Shown: piece by piece, positions 1 through 9,192 of the stretch
Numbering within the stretch: position 1 is the first letter of the stretch
Layout of the letters: each line of letters opens with the position of its first letter
DNA from: Phoronis ovalis
Taxonomy: Eukaryota; Phoronida; Phoronidae
Direction of reading: 5' to 3'
Assembly: GCA_028565635.1 (NCBI GenBank)
Contig: JAOXYB010049469.1
Coordinates: 1-11,886 of the forward strand
DNA: 11,886 bases
Notes under the pieces: generated by a model
What the model was told of the DNA's origin: nothing
The model's input: only the letters and a program-made list of their open reading frames with translations
Database searches by the model: none
Made by a program: the position numbers and the translations under genes

Positions 1-287
1 ATCGTCGATACCTACGATGTGTGAAAAGATCATGATTCTACATGTAATAGTTTTGAAGATATTTGGTGGAAAGAGTGTCAGACGGACACTCGAGATTTAG
101 TAGTATAGATTAGAAGAAGCAAGTGACTTTTCAGAAATGTACTATGAATTGTGAAATTTTAGTAATTAAAAAGATGATGGTGGGGAAAAGTGTCAAACAG
201 TAATGTCATGTCTTTCTAGAAGTATAAGCAGCGGTATGTACATGTTACAACATAAGTTTACTAATTTGTTGATTGTTTATTTTCTAG
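1..287 (+). other. Intron (or unread upstream exon plus intron) of the ELM2-SANT gene
   Basis: The stretch ends in a clear acceptor (TTTATTTTCTAG, 276-287). No convincing coding segment was found. A donor-like GTGAAAAG near 20 could close an exon occupying the first bases, but there is too little sequence to test it. Confidence 0.5.
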
Positions 288-3200
288 TCATGTAAATATT
301 GGTCCTCAGTACCAGGCAGTACCACCACCTCTCTGTGGTAAGTACTCGTGTTTATTAGTTAATGCTTTAAATGCTAATAAAAAATATTTTTGTTTCTGTT
401 CACCTACCTAATTTCTAATGCCGGTCCCTATGTTTACCAACAAAAGTATGCACATTGCCTCTTGAATTTGACAAAAAAAGTCTAATTTGGAGAGCATATT
501 TATCCATTAAACCATTTTAATATCAAAAATATATGTACATAAACTGACCTGACATCATACTATTTCTTGTCTGTTTATCTCATTTGTGACCAATCAGTGG
601 CCTAAACACGAATCTCACCTACATACAGGCATTTTTTTTTGTTTATAAATAAACTGTATACTTTCTGTTATAGATAATAAGGAGTTAGCTATTTTTGTTC
701 CTAGTCCAGAAGTGTTGTTATGGCAACCAGAAATTGTTAAGGAACTCAACGAAGAAGATGGTGAGTAAAGAGAATGACAATTTCAAATGAGAATAATTCC
801 ATAATACATGTGAAAAAAAGAGACCACTTGTATTTCTAATAGTTTAATGAATACAATTTATTTTCCAATATGTCAATATTTTTTGTAGATTTATCGTCTC
901 AAATAAGATGCATTATTTTATTTCCAGTGCAATATTTTCAAGATTTTGCATGTAGTGCAGCTATTCGTGGTAATGGTATGAACAAGGAGTATGCACTTCA
1001 TCTGTTGTACAGGCATAAAGGAAACATTACAGTGAGTAAATTGCATTTGCAAAGTTTGTCTTCGTCTTGGCCCAAAATGAAACTATGAATACTGAATATT
1101 CTAAAATAAATAAAGTAAGCAAAATTCCTCATGTGCAAGTTATGCACTGTTTTGTGTATGACGCCGTATACTTGTATGTTAGAGGTATTAACCAAATCAA
1201 TCTTGCAAGAAATCTGGCTTTGAAAGTTGCACATTTTTGATTAGTTGGAGGAGTAATAAGTTAGTATATTTTAGATAAAACAATAAACAAATACAAATCA
1301 TAAAAATGAAACAGTACATAAAATTTAGAACAGCAACAAGTATATAAAATGAGATCTATTTAAATATCCTGAGCAACAAATAAAAACTATAGAGAAAACT
1401 TAGTGGTCTCCACTGTATTTCCTCACTTACAAAGTGTACTTTGCTGTGATACAGGATTCCATGTTGGATGTCATGAATAAAATGCCTGAGGTGACCAAGT
1501 TCGATTGCCTGACTACCTATAAGTACAATGAGAGTGGCACATGGACAACAGAGGACATTGAAGCATATACTAATGCACTATTAAAGCATGATAAAGACTT
1601 CTTCAAGATTTCTAATCAGGTCAGAAAATTAGTTCCCTTATATTTATTGTTGTGGTTTCGGGAGAATTTGCATACCAGTTTACTAATGCATATAAAGATT
1701 TCTTTAAGATTTCTATTGTTTATTCTCATAAATGTTGTGTATTTTGGAAATTACGTGCTTTAAGTATAACAGTAGTATGTTACCACTTCCTTCATATATT
1801 TTTGGTTTTGACAGATTGGTTCCAAAACTACGAAGGATTGTGTCGAATTTTATTATGTGTGGAAGAAATGTTGCCCTGATGAATACAAGAGATCAAGAAT
1901 TTTAAGGAGGCGGCGCGAGCAAGATGAACTTTATAACCTGCGTCAGCGAGCAGCTCAACAAGAACAAGTTAAAAACGAGTTTGAATCTGAATCAGAATCC
2001 TCCCAGTCAGACAACGAATCGGTAAGTTTGTATTGTAAAAAGGAGAAGAAAGACATTATCAAGCCTACCAAACCTAATATAGCTTGCAGGCAGCAAGAAT
2101 ATGATATCAGTCAGTAATTTTGGGGAACAATACTTATAATTAGTTTCCATTTTCAGTTTACTTGATATCTGTAGAAAGACTTCAGCAACGTTTTGTTGTT
2201 TGGTTACAGTTTTTAAAAAACAATTTAAATTTCTATTTCCTAAACTGTCATGCCTGGCTTTATTTAATTGGATGGATTTCCCATGTTACTTGCTAAGCCA
2301 TTACTTAAAATACTTGCTCTAAAGCTGTCATATTGAAGCTGCACTTAACAAAGCTTGTTAAATCCAATTGTTCATCATTTGTATTGTTTTGTAGGATTGT
2401 AACTCAGAGAGTAGTTCAGTATCAGCTACAGGCTCAACTGCTAGTAGCTCGACCAACCTATTTGTTTGTGAACATCCTAACTGCAATGTGGTATGTAGTT
2501 TCCATAAGTGTGTAGTGTTAGATACGATTAAAAATAATCTTAGGTATTGGGTGTGTTGCATTTACTGATAAAAAACAAGAAATGTCATACAGATGAGTTA
2601 TTGAAAAAAAAATTGAAGTTTTATAAATACAGAGTATACTTTAGTACTTCTTTTTCGAGATATTAGCATTAAATGAATAATCTAATCTGTGATGGGATGT
2701 TGAGCTCTAGGCAACAAGTGCTGATGTGCAGTGCTGTGGACTACAGAAATTGCTAGTGTTCCTATTTTTGTGATGAGACGGTAAAGGTGATTCATATAGT
2801 ATGTTATCTATGACTTACAGTCGTTCCAGTCACGACAAGCCCTGAGTGGTCACATTCGTGTTCATTCAGTCAAGACAAATAGTAGTAATGATAAGAAAGA
2901 AAAAGCAGAAAAGAAAACTAAACCCCCTGCTCCACCTATTGGTTCTGAAGAATTCCCTTGTAAACTTTGTACAAAGTGAGTAACATGAATTTTATCATAA
3001 GAGGTTCTTCTAGGGATCTTAGATTAAAAGTTGTAAGTATCCCTATATTTAATGTGTCAATTAATGCTGTTCGTCTGATGTAAAAAAGGGTACTACTACT
3101 GGCTCCTGTCAAATTATTTTCGTCTACTTGTTACCTGTATACTGAAAAGATGGCTCATTAAAAGCCATGCTAACTGTTTTAAAGTTAAATACAATATATG

Positions 3201-3418
3201 ACTTAGCACTGGTATTACACTATCAAAGTGGATTCTTTGGTCATATGATGTGATGGAATATTCTTACTAGATGTTTAAAAGTATTATTTTTTCTGTACAG
3301 AGTCTTCTACAAGGTTAAAAGTCGTAATGCTCACATGAAAAGCCACAGACAACAAGAAGAAAAAGCTAGACAAGCAAAGTTACAGAAAGCTAATGCTGGG
3401 GACACTGAGCGAATGTAA
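288..3418 (+). CDS. MIDEAS: ELM2-SANT-C2H2 zinc finger corepressor of the MIDEAS/TRERF1/ZNF541 family (5' partial, eight exons)
   Basis: This is the 3' part of a nuclear scaffold gene that, by family knowledge, recruits HDAC1/2 (MiDAC complex with DNTTIP1). Exons read from the sequence: 288-337, 674-760, 928-1031 (alternative start 889), 1455-1619, 1815-2021, 2395-2490, 2821-2975 and 3301-3418 (TAA 3416-3418). All have GT-AG borders and consistent phases and encode 326 residues. ELM2 occupies about residues 2-90, from a VNIGPQYQA motif through LLWQP to the helix FACSAAIRGNGMNKEYALH. SANT occupies about 110-153, from WTTEDIEAY to CVEFYYVWKK. A basic, then Glu/Ser-rich coiled stretch follows. 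Finger 1 uses C229, C234, H247 and H251; finger 2 uses C283, C286, H299 and H303, with the KSRNAHMKSHR signature typical of TRERF1/ZNF541. Two such fingers argue for a TRERF1/ZNF541-type protein, while gene order argues for MIDEAS, so it may represent the single ancestor of all three. Upstream exons lie outside the window. The family is certain; the choice of symbol is not. Confidence 0.9.
889..927 (+). other. Optional 39-nt exon extension (tandem acceptor) in the ELM2 domain
   Basis: Two good 3' splice sites lie 39 nt apart, TTTTTTGTAG ending at 888 and TTTATTTCCAG ending at 927. Both keep the reading frame, because 39 is divisible by three and no stop lies between them. Using the first would insert 13 residues (DLSSQIRCIILFP) just before the conserved FACSAAIRG helix. 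The second gives the more normal ELM2 spacing, so I use it in the main model. Confidence 0.5.
2022..3300 (+). other. Introns 5-7 of the ELM2-SANT gene
   Basis: The introns are 2022-2394, 2491-2820 and 2976-3300. Donors are GTAAGT, GTATGT and GTGAGT; acceptors are TTTTGTAG, GACTTACAG and TTCTGTACAG. I see no repeat or RNA gene in them. Earlier introns are 338-673, 761-927, 1032-1454 and 1620-1814. The last of these has a weak donor, GTCAGA. Confidence 0.8.
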
Positions 3419-3701
3419 AACAATGAATTGAATTCTTAATCCAAAAGTGATTCTGATATAGCCAAAGCATGGATAGGGCAATGGGTAGGAATAGATTAAT
3501 CAATGGTGGGCTAGCATGGATTAAAAATTACTAAAAATTATGTTTGTAGATGGCAAAAATGTATTGTTGCTTTGGTTATAGTCAATAAGAGACAAACAAT
3601 TGTGTACACTCCATACAAAATTTTGAAATTTTAAGTATTGTTCAATTTGTATAGAAATCCTATGGTGATTTAAAAAGGAGATTTGTAAAATATGTAAATT
3701 C

Positions 3702-3707
3702 AATAAA
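3702..3707 (+). terminator. Proximal poly(A) signal AATAAA
   Basis: A canonical hexamer 284 nt after the ELM2-SANT gene stop, in CAATAAAATATTTTTT. Its use would leave out all three Pumilio-type motifs. Confidence 0.5.
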
Positions 3708-3797
3708 ATATTTTTTATTAAGCCCAATGTCTTATAGGGAAATTATAATAATATGTGAAATTTGTAATTGTATATTTTATGTAGTATAACTAACACC

Positions 3798-3805
3798 TGT
3801 ACATA
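3798..3805 (+). promoter_or_regulatory. Pumilio-response-like element TGTACATA
   Basis: Exact match to the PUF consensus TGTANATA in the putative long 3' UTR of the ELM2-SANT gene. Confidence 0.35.
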
Positions 3806-4456
3806 TAAAGGTAACTTTTAATGCTCGAGTATGATGAGGATGTGCAATGTCAGGGAAGGTTGACTGTGATATTATGTAGTGACTGGCATATATTTTAATG
3901 TTGCTGCTCACTGTTTTTGGTAGGATTTTTTTCACTGGAGGGCAGTCCATAGACATGGGATAGGCATGTATTACCAATTTGTTATATCAGTAGTGTTGGG
4001 CTTTAATTTTAAAATTGTGAATAGGGCATTGTGATAGTGTGTTTGCTCAAGATAGATTCGTGAAATTAGATGATCCATTCAGCATTTACGTACATCCTTC
4101 TACTGGTAATTCAAATAACCTATGACGGACTCATTTTAATTGGGTCAATCACTATTTCGGTAAGATTACTTAGTTCCGTGATAAGGTTGTAAAATGTTAT
4201 TTCCCTGAAACTTAAGGTAACCTTCCAGTGTTGGATAGGAGGAATAGGATTTAGTTTGATGTGTAATTTGGCAAAGTAAAAATTTGTTTGTAGTGGATCA
4301 AAAAGCGCAATTGCTAGATGCCACAGCAGTATTATAATTTGAATTTAGCTGATAAGTGTGTTTAAGCTATTGAGATGCTAGACCTTTTAATTTTCTGAAA
4401 AAATTGCAAGCATCTGGTACATATTTATGTATTGCATTTTGTATATTAGGGCATTT

Positions 4457-4476
4457 TGTACATACAATTGTACATA
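4457..4476 (+). promoter_or_regulatory. Pair of Pumilio-response-like elements
   Basis: TGTACATA occurs at 4457-4464 and again at 4469-4476, in the distal part of the putative 3' UTR. Such pairs are typical of Pumilio targets, but the motif is also easy to meet in A+T-rich DNA. Confidence 0.35.
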
Positions 4477-4643
4477 TGTTAATGTTTTCATATTTTATCA
4501 GCTAAGTAATATCTATAGGTTTTAAAAACTCATGAGAATGTAGAACTTAGTTTTATATTGGGAACATTAGGATAGACGATTTAATTTTCTACACCAAGTT
4601 TGAAAAATTATCTGTAAAGTCTATAAGTCCAGTTTATAATAAT

Positions 4644-4649
4644 AATAAA
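4644..4649 (+). terminator. Distal poly(A) signal AATAAA
   Basis: The hexamer lies in AATAATAAAGTG and is followed within 40 nt by a T-rich stretch, the usual downstream element. It is 93 bp from the opposing DNAL1 signal. Confidence 0.45.
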
Positions 4650-4741
4650 GTGAAGCTGTTTTGTCATAAATACCCTCTGTTTTTTCTTGTCAATCACAAA
4701 AAGGCAATTTGATTTCTGTTTGATATACTGAATGATAAAGT

Positions 4742-4747
4742 TTTATT
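4742..4747 (-). terminator. Poly(A) signal of DNAL1
   Basis: TTTATT on the + strand reads AATAAA on the - strand. It is the nearest canonical hexamer after the DNAL1 stop and would give a 3' UTR of about 450-470 nt (5187 down to about 4720). I see no other gene or repeat in that interval. Confidence 0.5.
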
Positions 4748-5187
4748 TAGTGTACTTCCTTCGCGAATGTTCATTTCTTAGATAGATGGTATTGAAACAG
4801 TAGAAAATAAGTTTTAAATCTTTTTACAAGACTAGCAGTTTGTTTGTGATGTGGTCGTGGAGTGTGCAAACATGGCATGAAACGTTTAAATGCTCAACAA
4901 ATACGACAATGAAAATGTTTCAAAAGTCTAATTTGGAATCAAGTTTATAATATATACAAATAATATAAGCACACAAAATATATACAAAAATGGTTTATAG
5001 TTGACACAATGAACTAAAAGATGCTTTCCAGTAACAGTATCAAACACTGTCTGTATTAGCTAGACAAATCAAGGAAGGATGGCTTTAGTTAAATACAATG
5101 AGTACCATATTTTATAACAGGTTTGAAATAAACCATTAGAATGCTCATGTGATATGAACTATATTGAACAGGAAATTGACAAAGGTT

Positions 5188-8100
5188 TCAGCCCTCATCT
5201 TCTTCGTCTCTGATAACTGGTACACCATCGAGGTTCCTGAGTTTTGGTAGACGTTTACAAGCCTGATCTCTCCAATCACCATCGGCGGAATGCTTTTCTT
5301 CAAGAGGGTTACCTATAAAAATAACTAGTTGATAGAGTACAGTTCTGTATAAAGTCGGCATCTTCTAGAATATGAAATCAAGTTGACATACTTATACTAA
5401 TATTTCTGCTTACCAACAAAGACAAGATCTTGCAAAGATGGCAACTCTGCTAGTTTACTGAACTCTCCCCAGTCTTTGACTTGATTGTTTGACATGTATA
5501 AGACCTATAAAAAAAGACAATATAAAATAGTGATACATATGTGCAAATCTTTAAAAAAAATCAGTAATTTAATTTTTAAAATTGCAAATCTTAAGTATAT
5601 ATTTTCTGGTGAAGAATGGTGAAAATGTTTAACATAGATGTTTATTTTACTTCCGCACACACAAGCTCGCAGTGAGGCTGTTGCATTACGAAAACAAGGC
5701 TTTGTTCTTTGTAATATTGCTAAGATTACTGGCACGTCAATGTTAAATATTTGCCGATAGATGAAACGTGTGAATACTCAAGGTACAGTTGCAGATAAAA
5801 TGGGGCGTAGACGAAAGTCTGTTATCACCACACAGGTTGCTATGTAATTCAATTCATAAAATTGAACGAAAATTAAAACTAAAACGGTCTAAAAGGTTTG
5901 AGGGAATCCATCCGTAGACATTTGAAGCAAAAACTTAATTGGATTGATTTTAAGCAACCTGTCTCTCCATTGCTTACTGAAGCTCAGCAAAAGCATCAAA
6001 TGAAGTTTGCTCAAAAGTATCTGAAATTTTCAAACGAAGACTGGAAACAATTGATTTTTTCTGATGAATGTCCAAAAAAACTGGTTCACATATCAAATAG
6101 GAAAAACCAATGTGCTTTGAGAACTGAACATTCGAGAGAATTGCAGGGTCCATTTCTAGTTTCATTTAATAGTTTTTCACCAATTCAATTACTGGAAAAA
6201 TTCACCACTTTCAAAAAATCTGTGACTTACTGCAGTGACACCTGTGGCATGTTTTTTTGGACTATAAATGGTGTGATTATAACCTGCAAGATGGCTGCAG
6301 GTTAAGATTTAAATTGTGCTACCATATGTGTGTTTCAACTTGTAGTAGCAATGCATAGAGCACTAGATGGCATTGGTGACCATGCATCCAGTTGAACCAA
6401 GAGCTTTGGCATTTTGTAAATGAACTGTGCAAGAGCCTGAAGCACTGTGATATTGTTATTCACAAAAATAAACTAGAACCAACCTTTAGTTTCTTCAGGA
6501 CGTTAATGCCTTTTAATTTTTCAATCATGTTGTAAGAAATCCACAGTTCTAGCAATGTGTCACCTACAGCTTCTAAACCAGTTAAACTTTTAATGTTATT
6601 TCTTCCCAAGGACAGAATCTGCAGATTTTCTACAGGAAAAATAGCAATGTAATAAAAAGATGGGCACATTAAATGATATACAATGGCATTCATTATTTTC
6701 ACTTGTTTTTATAGATTTACCTATTTTAAAAAAAAGAAGGAGTCATTATTGAAAAGACATAAAAAACTAGTGCTACAATAACAAAAAACCTCCATAAACA
6801 ATTTAATGTTACAGTAGCACATTCATTCAGCAGCCTATTCATAGCCTTGATTAATATGAAAATTTCCTGTTTGCCAATTACAAGCGCTCAATTCTAAAGC
6901 AAGGGTTCTGCTTGCGGGTTACTAGCGCATTGCATATATTGGATATTTGATGATATGGTAAACATCAATTGCATTTAATAAACTCTTAGTGCATCTGCAT
7001 GGTTTGGATTTCCTCATGACTTCATTATATAGTCATTGGTAAATTAATGCTATATACAAAATGAAAATATAGACTTACTTAAACCATTTAAATTGGCTAT
7101 TTTTTCAATGCAATTTGTTGATATTGACAACTTCCTACAAAACAAAATATACATAGACTATTATTAGATATAACATCCTAAAAAGTACCTGTAAACAGAT
7201 TTTCTCCATTTATATTTTCATCATATTTATGGTGGTGAATTGGTGGTTCATAGGGTACTGTTGCTGAATTTTTACCTGCCTGTCTATTATATTAAAAATC
7301 CCATTTTTACTATAAAACATAAATTCATGAAACGCTGGAATTAGAATAATTTAAGGATCCGATATAGCTTGGTTAAGGCCAAATAAATGTAGATGCAAAG
7401 CTATTTATTTTTTTTTGAATTTGTTATTTATTTTCAAGTGTTGTTTATGCAAAATTATGTTACTGTAGGTTTCCGAGTTATGCTCTTTTGTATATGCAAC
7501 ATACAGGTTTGTGATGTGGTAAAATGACCTCAGAAATATCTGTTATTATGAGACAGTGAGGGGGGAAATGGGTAGGGACCACCGCTTAAAGGAAATAATA
7601 TTGCCTTTTCACGAATCACAAATGATAAATTCCTGCAATCGTGGGTCACGAAAATAATATAACCCTTTCCCACCTCAACAATAATTACTGTATACAAACA
7701 GGTTGTATGCAGAACTATTGCAATAGTCTATGTAATTGGACCCTCCCAAGAAGATAATTATGCTGCAAATTATTCAAAATGGTTAGAGCTTGGTGAGTGA
7801 TATATAATATTTTTATTCCAAAACAAAATTCAATGATTCCCACAGCATGAAAATAAAGTATCCCTTTCACACCTGTAGGAAAATAAGTTTGCCCCCGCTC
7901 TACCTACCTGAATAGTCTGATGACCCCTATCCCTCTAAATACATAAACTAGTGCTTGTGTGTGTGTATATATATTTATGTATATGGAATTCAGGATTGTG
8001 TGTTTCCCCAACAATTACCTGACAGTCAGAAAAATCTGAGCAGCTGTCACAAACTAGTATTTAGTACCTTATCCGGTGTGAGCATAAACTCGGAAACCTA

Positions 8101-9094
8101 CTATAAAATGGCAACCCTTAGCAGTATGTGTGAAGTAACATCCCTTACACAACAGTTTAAAGTGACAATTTAGTTATTACAATACCCACTGCCACTCAAC
8201 TATATGTCCTCATGCAGCCATGATTAAAAGATTATGGATAATTTAGTGCTTTAATTTTTTGACATTACAAGTTACCACATACCACATAATAATGCTTGCA
8301 ACAATTGATATTCTGGAGGTGTTTGTATCGAACTACAAATATGCTGCCTTAAAGTAAAACTATTTCCTTACATTTAAAATTCTGCAGGAACTTGAAATAT
8401 AGATGTTTAGCTTTTATTTAGAAATAGTACAAATGTTTTAATCAGCAGGTAACAATATAAATGGGTTTCTCTTTTGCACACCAGTGTTGTGCCTGACAAT
8501 TCTTGAAAGTGATTACTGAATGGATATGTAAGTATTGATAGTTAGTACAATTAGTTACTCACTTGCAGTTGGTCAAAGTTGATAAAGAAGCATCCATCTT
8601 CTCAATGGGTGGTAACTGTGCATACAACTTGACTTCTTCAGCCTCTGCAGGTTTCATGCCATTCTTCTCCTCCTGTATATCATTAAAACATTGAATTGGA
8701 TTAAAGTCTAACATCATGGAACATTGTCATGTCCGGCACAACCATAACTGGTAGGCAAATTTTATTAAACTTGAAAATTCCAGTCAGTACTCCTCAACAG
8801 AATCAAGATATAGACTATGCAAAAACGAAAGAAACCAAACTTAAGTCTTCAGTGGTTCAGTTCAGTCGTCATTCGTTTCATTATAAAAAAATACGATCCT
8901 GCGGATATTGTGCCTTTTGTGGGACTGGGAAAACACTAATTTCTTACTCACCCATCTCGCCAAACCTTCTTTTATCGTAGTACCTTTTGACTGAAAAGAA
9001 ATTCAGGATCTATTAGAATACTTCAATGGAGCAAAATATCAAAACAAAGGAATTGAAAATCATAGATATTCTGCAAAATTCTTATACTCACCAT
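5188..9094 (-). CDS. DNAL1: Dynein axonemal light chain 1 (outer-arm LC1), complete, seven coding exons
   Basis: LC1 is a leucine-rich-repeat protein that binds the motor domain of an outer-arm dynein heavy chain in motile cilia. Exons, 5' to 3' on the - strand: 9094-9092 (ATG only), 8990-8952, 8672-8563, 7134-7079, 6629-6484, 5504-5414 and 5312-5188 (TGA). They total 570 nt, 189 residues; human DNAL1 has 190. Phases join perfectly. The protein starts [17 protein letters not shown] and continues with [16 protein letters not shown]. Leucine-rich repeats follow: [65 protein letters not shown] and [16 protein letters not shown]. The C-terminus is acidic, ending EEDEG. Asn150, whose Ser change causes human primary ciliary dyskinesia, is present at the same number. 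Introns use GT-AG; the donor at 6483 (GTTGGT) is weak. Identification is essentially certain. Confidence 0.97.
5505..6483 (-). other. DNAL1 intron 5
   Basis: A 979-bp intron between the fifth and sixth coding exons. It has a weak donor GTTGGT (- strand, 6483-6478) and acceptor TTTTATAG. About two-thirds of it is a decayed Tc1/mariner element on the opposite strand. The rest shows nothing recognisable. Confidence 0.85.
5671..6300 (+). pseudogene. Decayed Tc1/mariner transposase relic
   Basis: The + strand of DNAL1 intron 5 reads as a broken Tc1-type transposase. From 5671 comes a helix-turn-helix part ([17 protein letters not shown]), a stop after NICR (5757-5759), then the linker [13 protein letters not shown] frame break near 5840-5890 follows. 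Then comes an open stretch (5898-6305) with [16 protein letters not shown] and [10 protein letters not shown], whose FSDE holds the first catalytic Asp (6063-6065). The second Asp and final Glu/Asp regions are missing or unrecognisable. At about 630 bp it is well short of the usual ~1 kb. No terminal inverted repeats were seen. It is a fossil insertion antisense to DNAL1. Confidence 0.8.
6630..7078 (-). other. DNAL1 intron 4
   Basis: A 449-bp intron with donor GTAAGT (7078-7073) and acceptor CCTGTAG (6636-6630). I see no repeat or RNA gene in it. Confidence 0.85.
7465..8101. mobile_element. Non-autonomous inverted-repeat element, ~637 bp
   Basis: The left end (7465-7485, beginning GTAGGTTTCCGAG) and right end (8080-8101, ending CTCGGAAACCTAC) are inverted copies matching over 21 bases with one inserted A. 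Further in, both ends carry a TTTGTGA word at similar depth (7508-7514; 8046-8052 as its complement), suggesting a longer decayed repeat. No coding capacity is visible between them. TA flanks the GG...CC core on both sides, which would fit Tc1/mariner-type target choice, but the same bases may be part of the repeat. The superfamily is unknown to me. Confidence 0.55.
7955..7985. repeat. Short GT/AT microsatellite
   Basis: A run of GTGTGTGTGT followed by ATATATAT-type dinucleotides, inside the inverted-repeat element. Confidence 0.6.
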
Positions 9095-9103
9095 TTTGGA
9101 AAC

Positions 9104-9117
9104 GTTGTTATGGCTAC
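9104..9117. promoter_or_regulatory. RFX X-box-like motif in the DNAL1 5' leader
   Basis: On the - strand, GTAGCCATAACAAC fits the X-box GTNRCC-NN-RGYAAC with a single mismatch (A for G in the second half-site). It sits 10 bp upstream of the DNAL1 ATG. RFX factors, with FOXJ1, drive motile cilium genes, so the position suits this gene. Binding is inferred. Confidence 0.5.
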
Positions 9118-9121
9118 TTTC

Positions 9122-9192
9122 GGTGCGCACCAACTATGCACCTGTTTTTTTATTGGTCGACATTTCACCGGAAGTACAACTAATATGGCGGC
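9122..9192. promoter_or_regulatory. Compact, possibly bidirectional promoter (CCAAT, ETS, YY1/TISU)
   Basis: Elements in order: a perfect palindrome GGTGCGCACC (9122-9131, with an NRF1 half-site TGCGCA), an inverted CCAAT box (ATTGG, 9152-9156), an ETS/GABP site ACCGGAAGT (9167-9175) and a YY1-type AATATGGCGGC (9182-9192). This mix is typical of TATA-less housekeeping promoters. The transcription start of DNAL1 is probably within or just beyond this stretch, leaving a leader of about 60-100 nt. The surrounding DNA is A+T-rich and this is a local G+C island. Confidence 0.6.

Larger units (their letters stand above)
3419..4670 (+). other. 3' untranslated region of the ELM2-SANT gene
   Basis: This is non-coding, A+T-rich sequence after the TAA at 3416. 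Two AATAAA signals (3702-3707 and 4644-4649) would give 3' ends of about 0.3 and 1.25 kb. The second is followed by a T-rich downstream element (CTGTTTTTTCTTG, 4677-4689). The far end is inferred; without cDNA I cannot say which site is used. Confidence 0.5.
7135..8562 (-). other. DNAL1 intron 3
   Basis: The largest DNAL1 intron (1428 bp), with donor GTGAGT (8562-8557) and acceptor TTTTGTAG. It contains the inverted-repeat unit 7465-8101 and a short (GT)n(AT)n run near 7955-7975. The flanks 7137-7464 and 8102-8556 show nothing recognisable. Confidence 0.85.

Noticed and set aside
998-1234. 78-codon open frame on the - strand
   Set aside because: It covers the antisense of an ELM2 exon and intron; composition is random-looking.
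1652-1879. 75-codon + strand frame
   Set aside because: It runs through the intron 1620-1814 and reads the SANT exon in the wrong frame.
2333-2561. 60- and 67-codon frames on both strands
   Set aside because: Both are shadows of the exon 2395-2490, whose true frame gives the first zinc finger.
3521-3977. Two short - strand frames in the 3' UTR
   Set aside because: No start context, domain or splice signals; chance frames in A+T-rich DNA.
8729-8980. 83-codon open frame on the + strand
   Set aside because: It overlaps DNAL1 exon 2 and intron 2 in antisense, has no recognisable domain and no sign of splice or promoter context.
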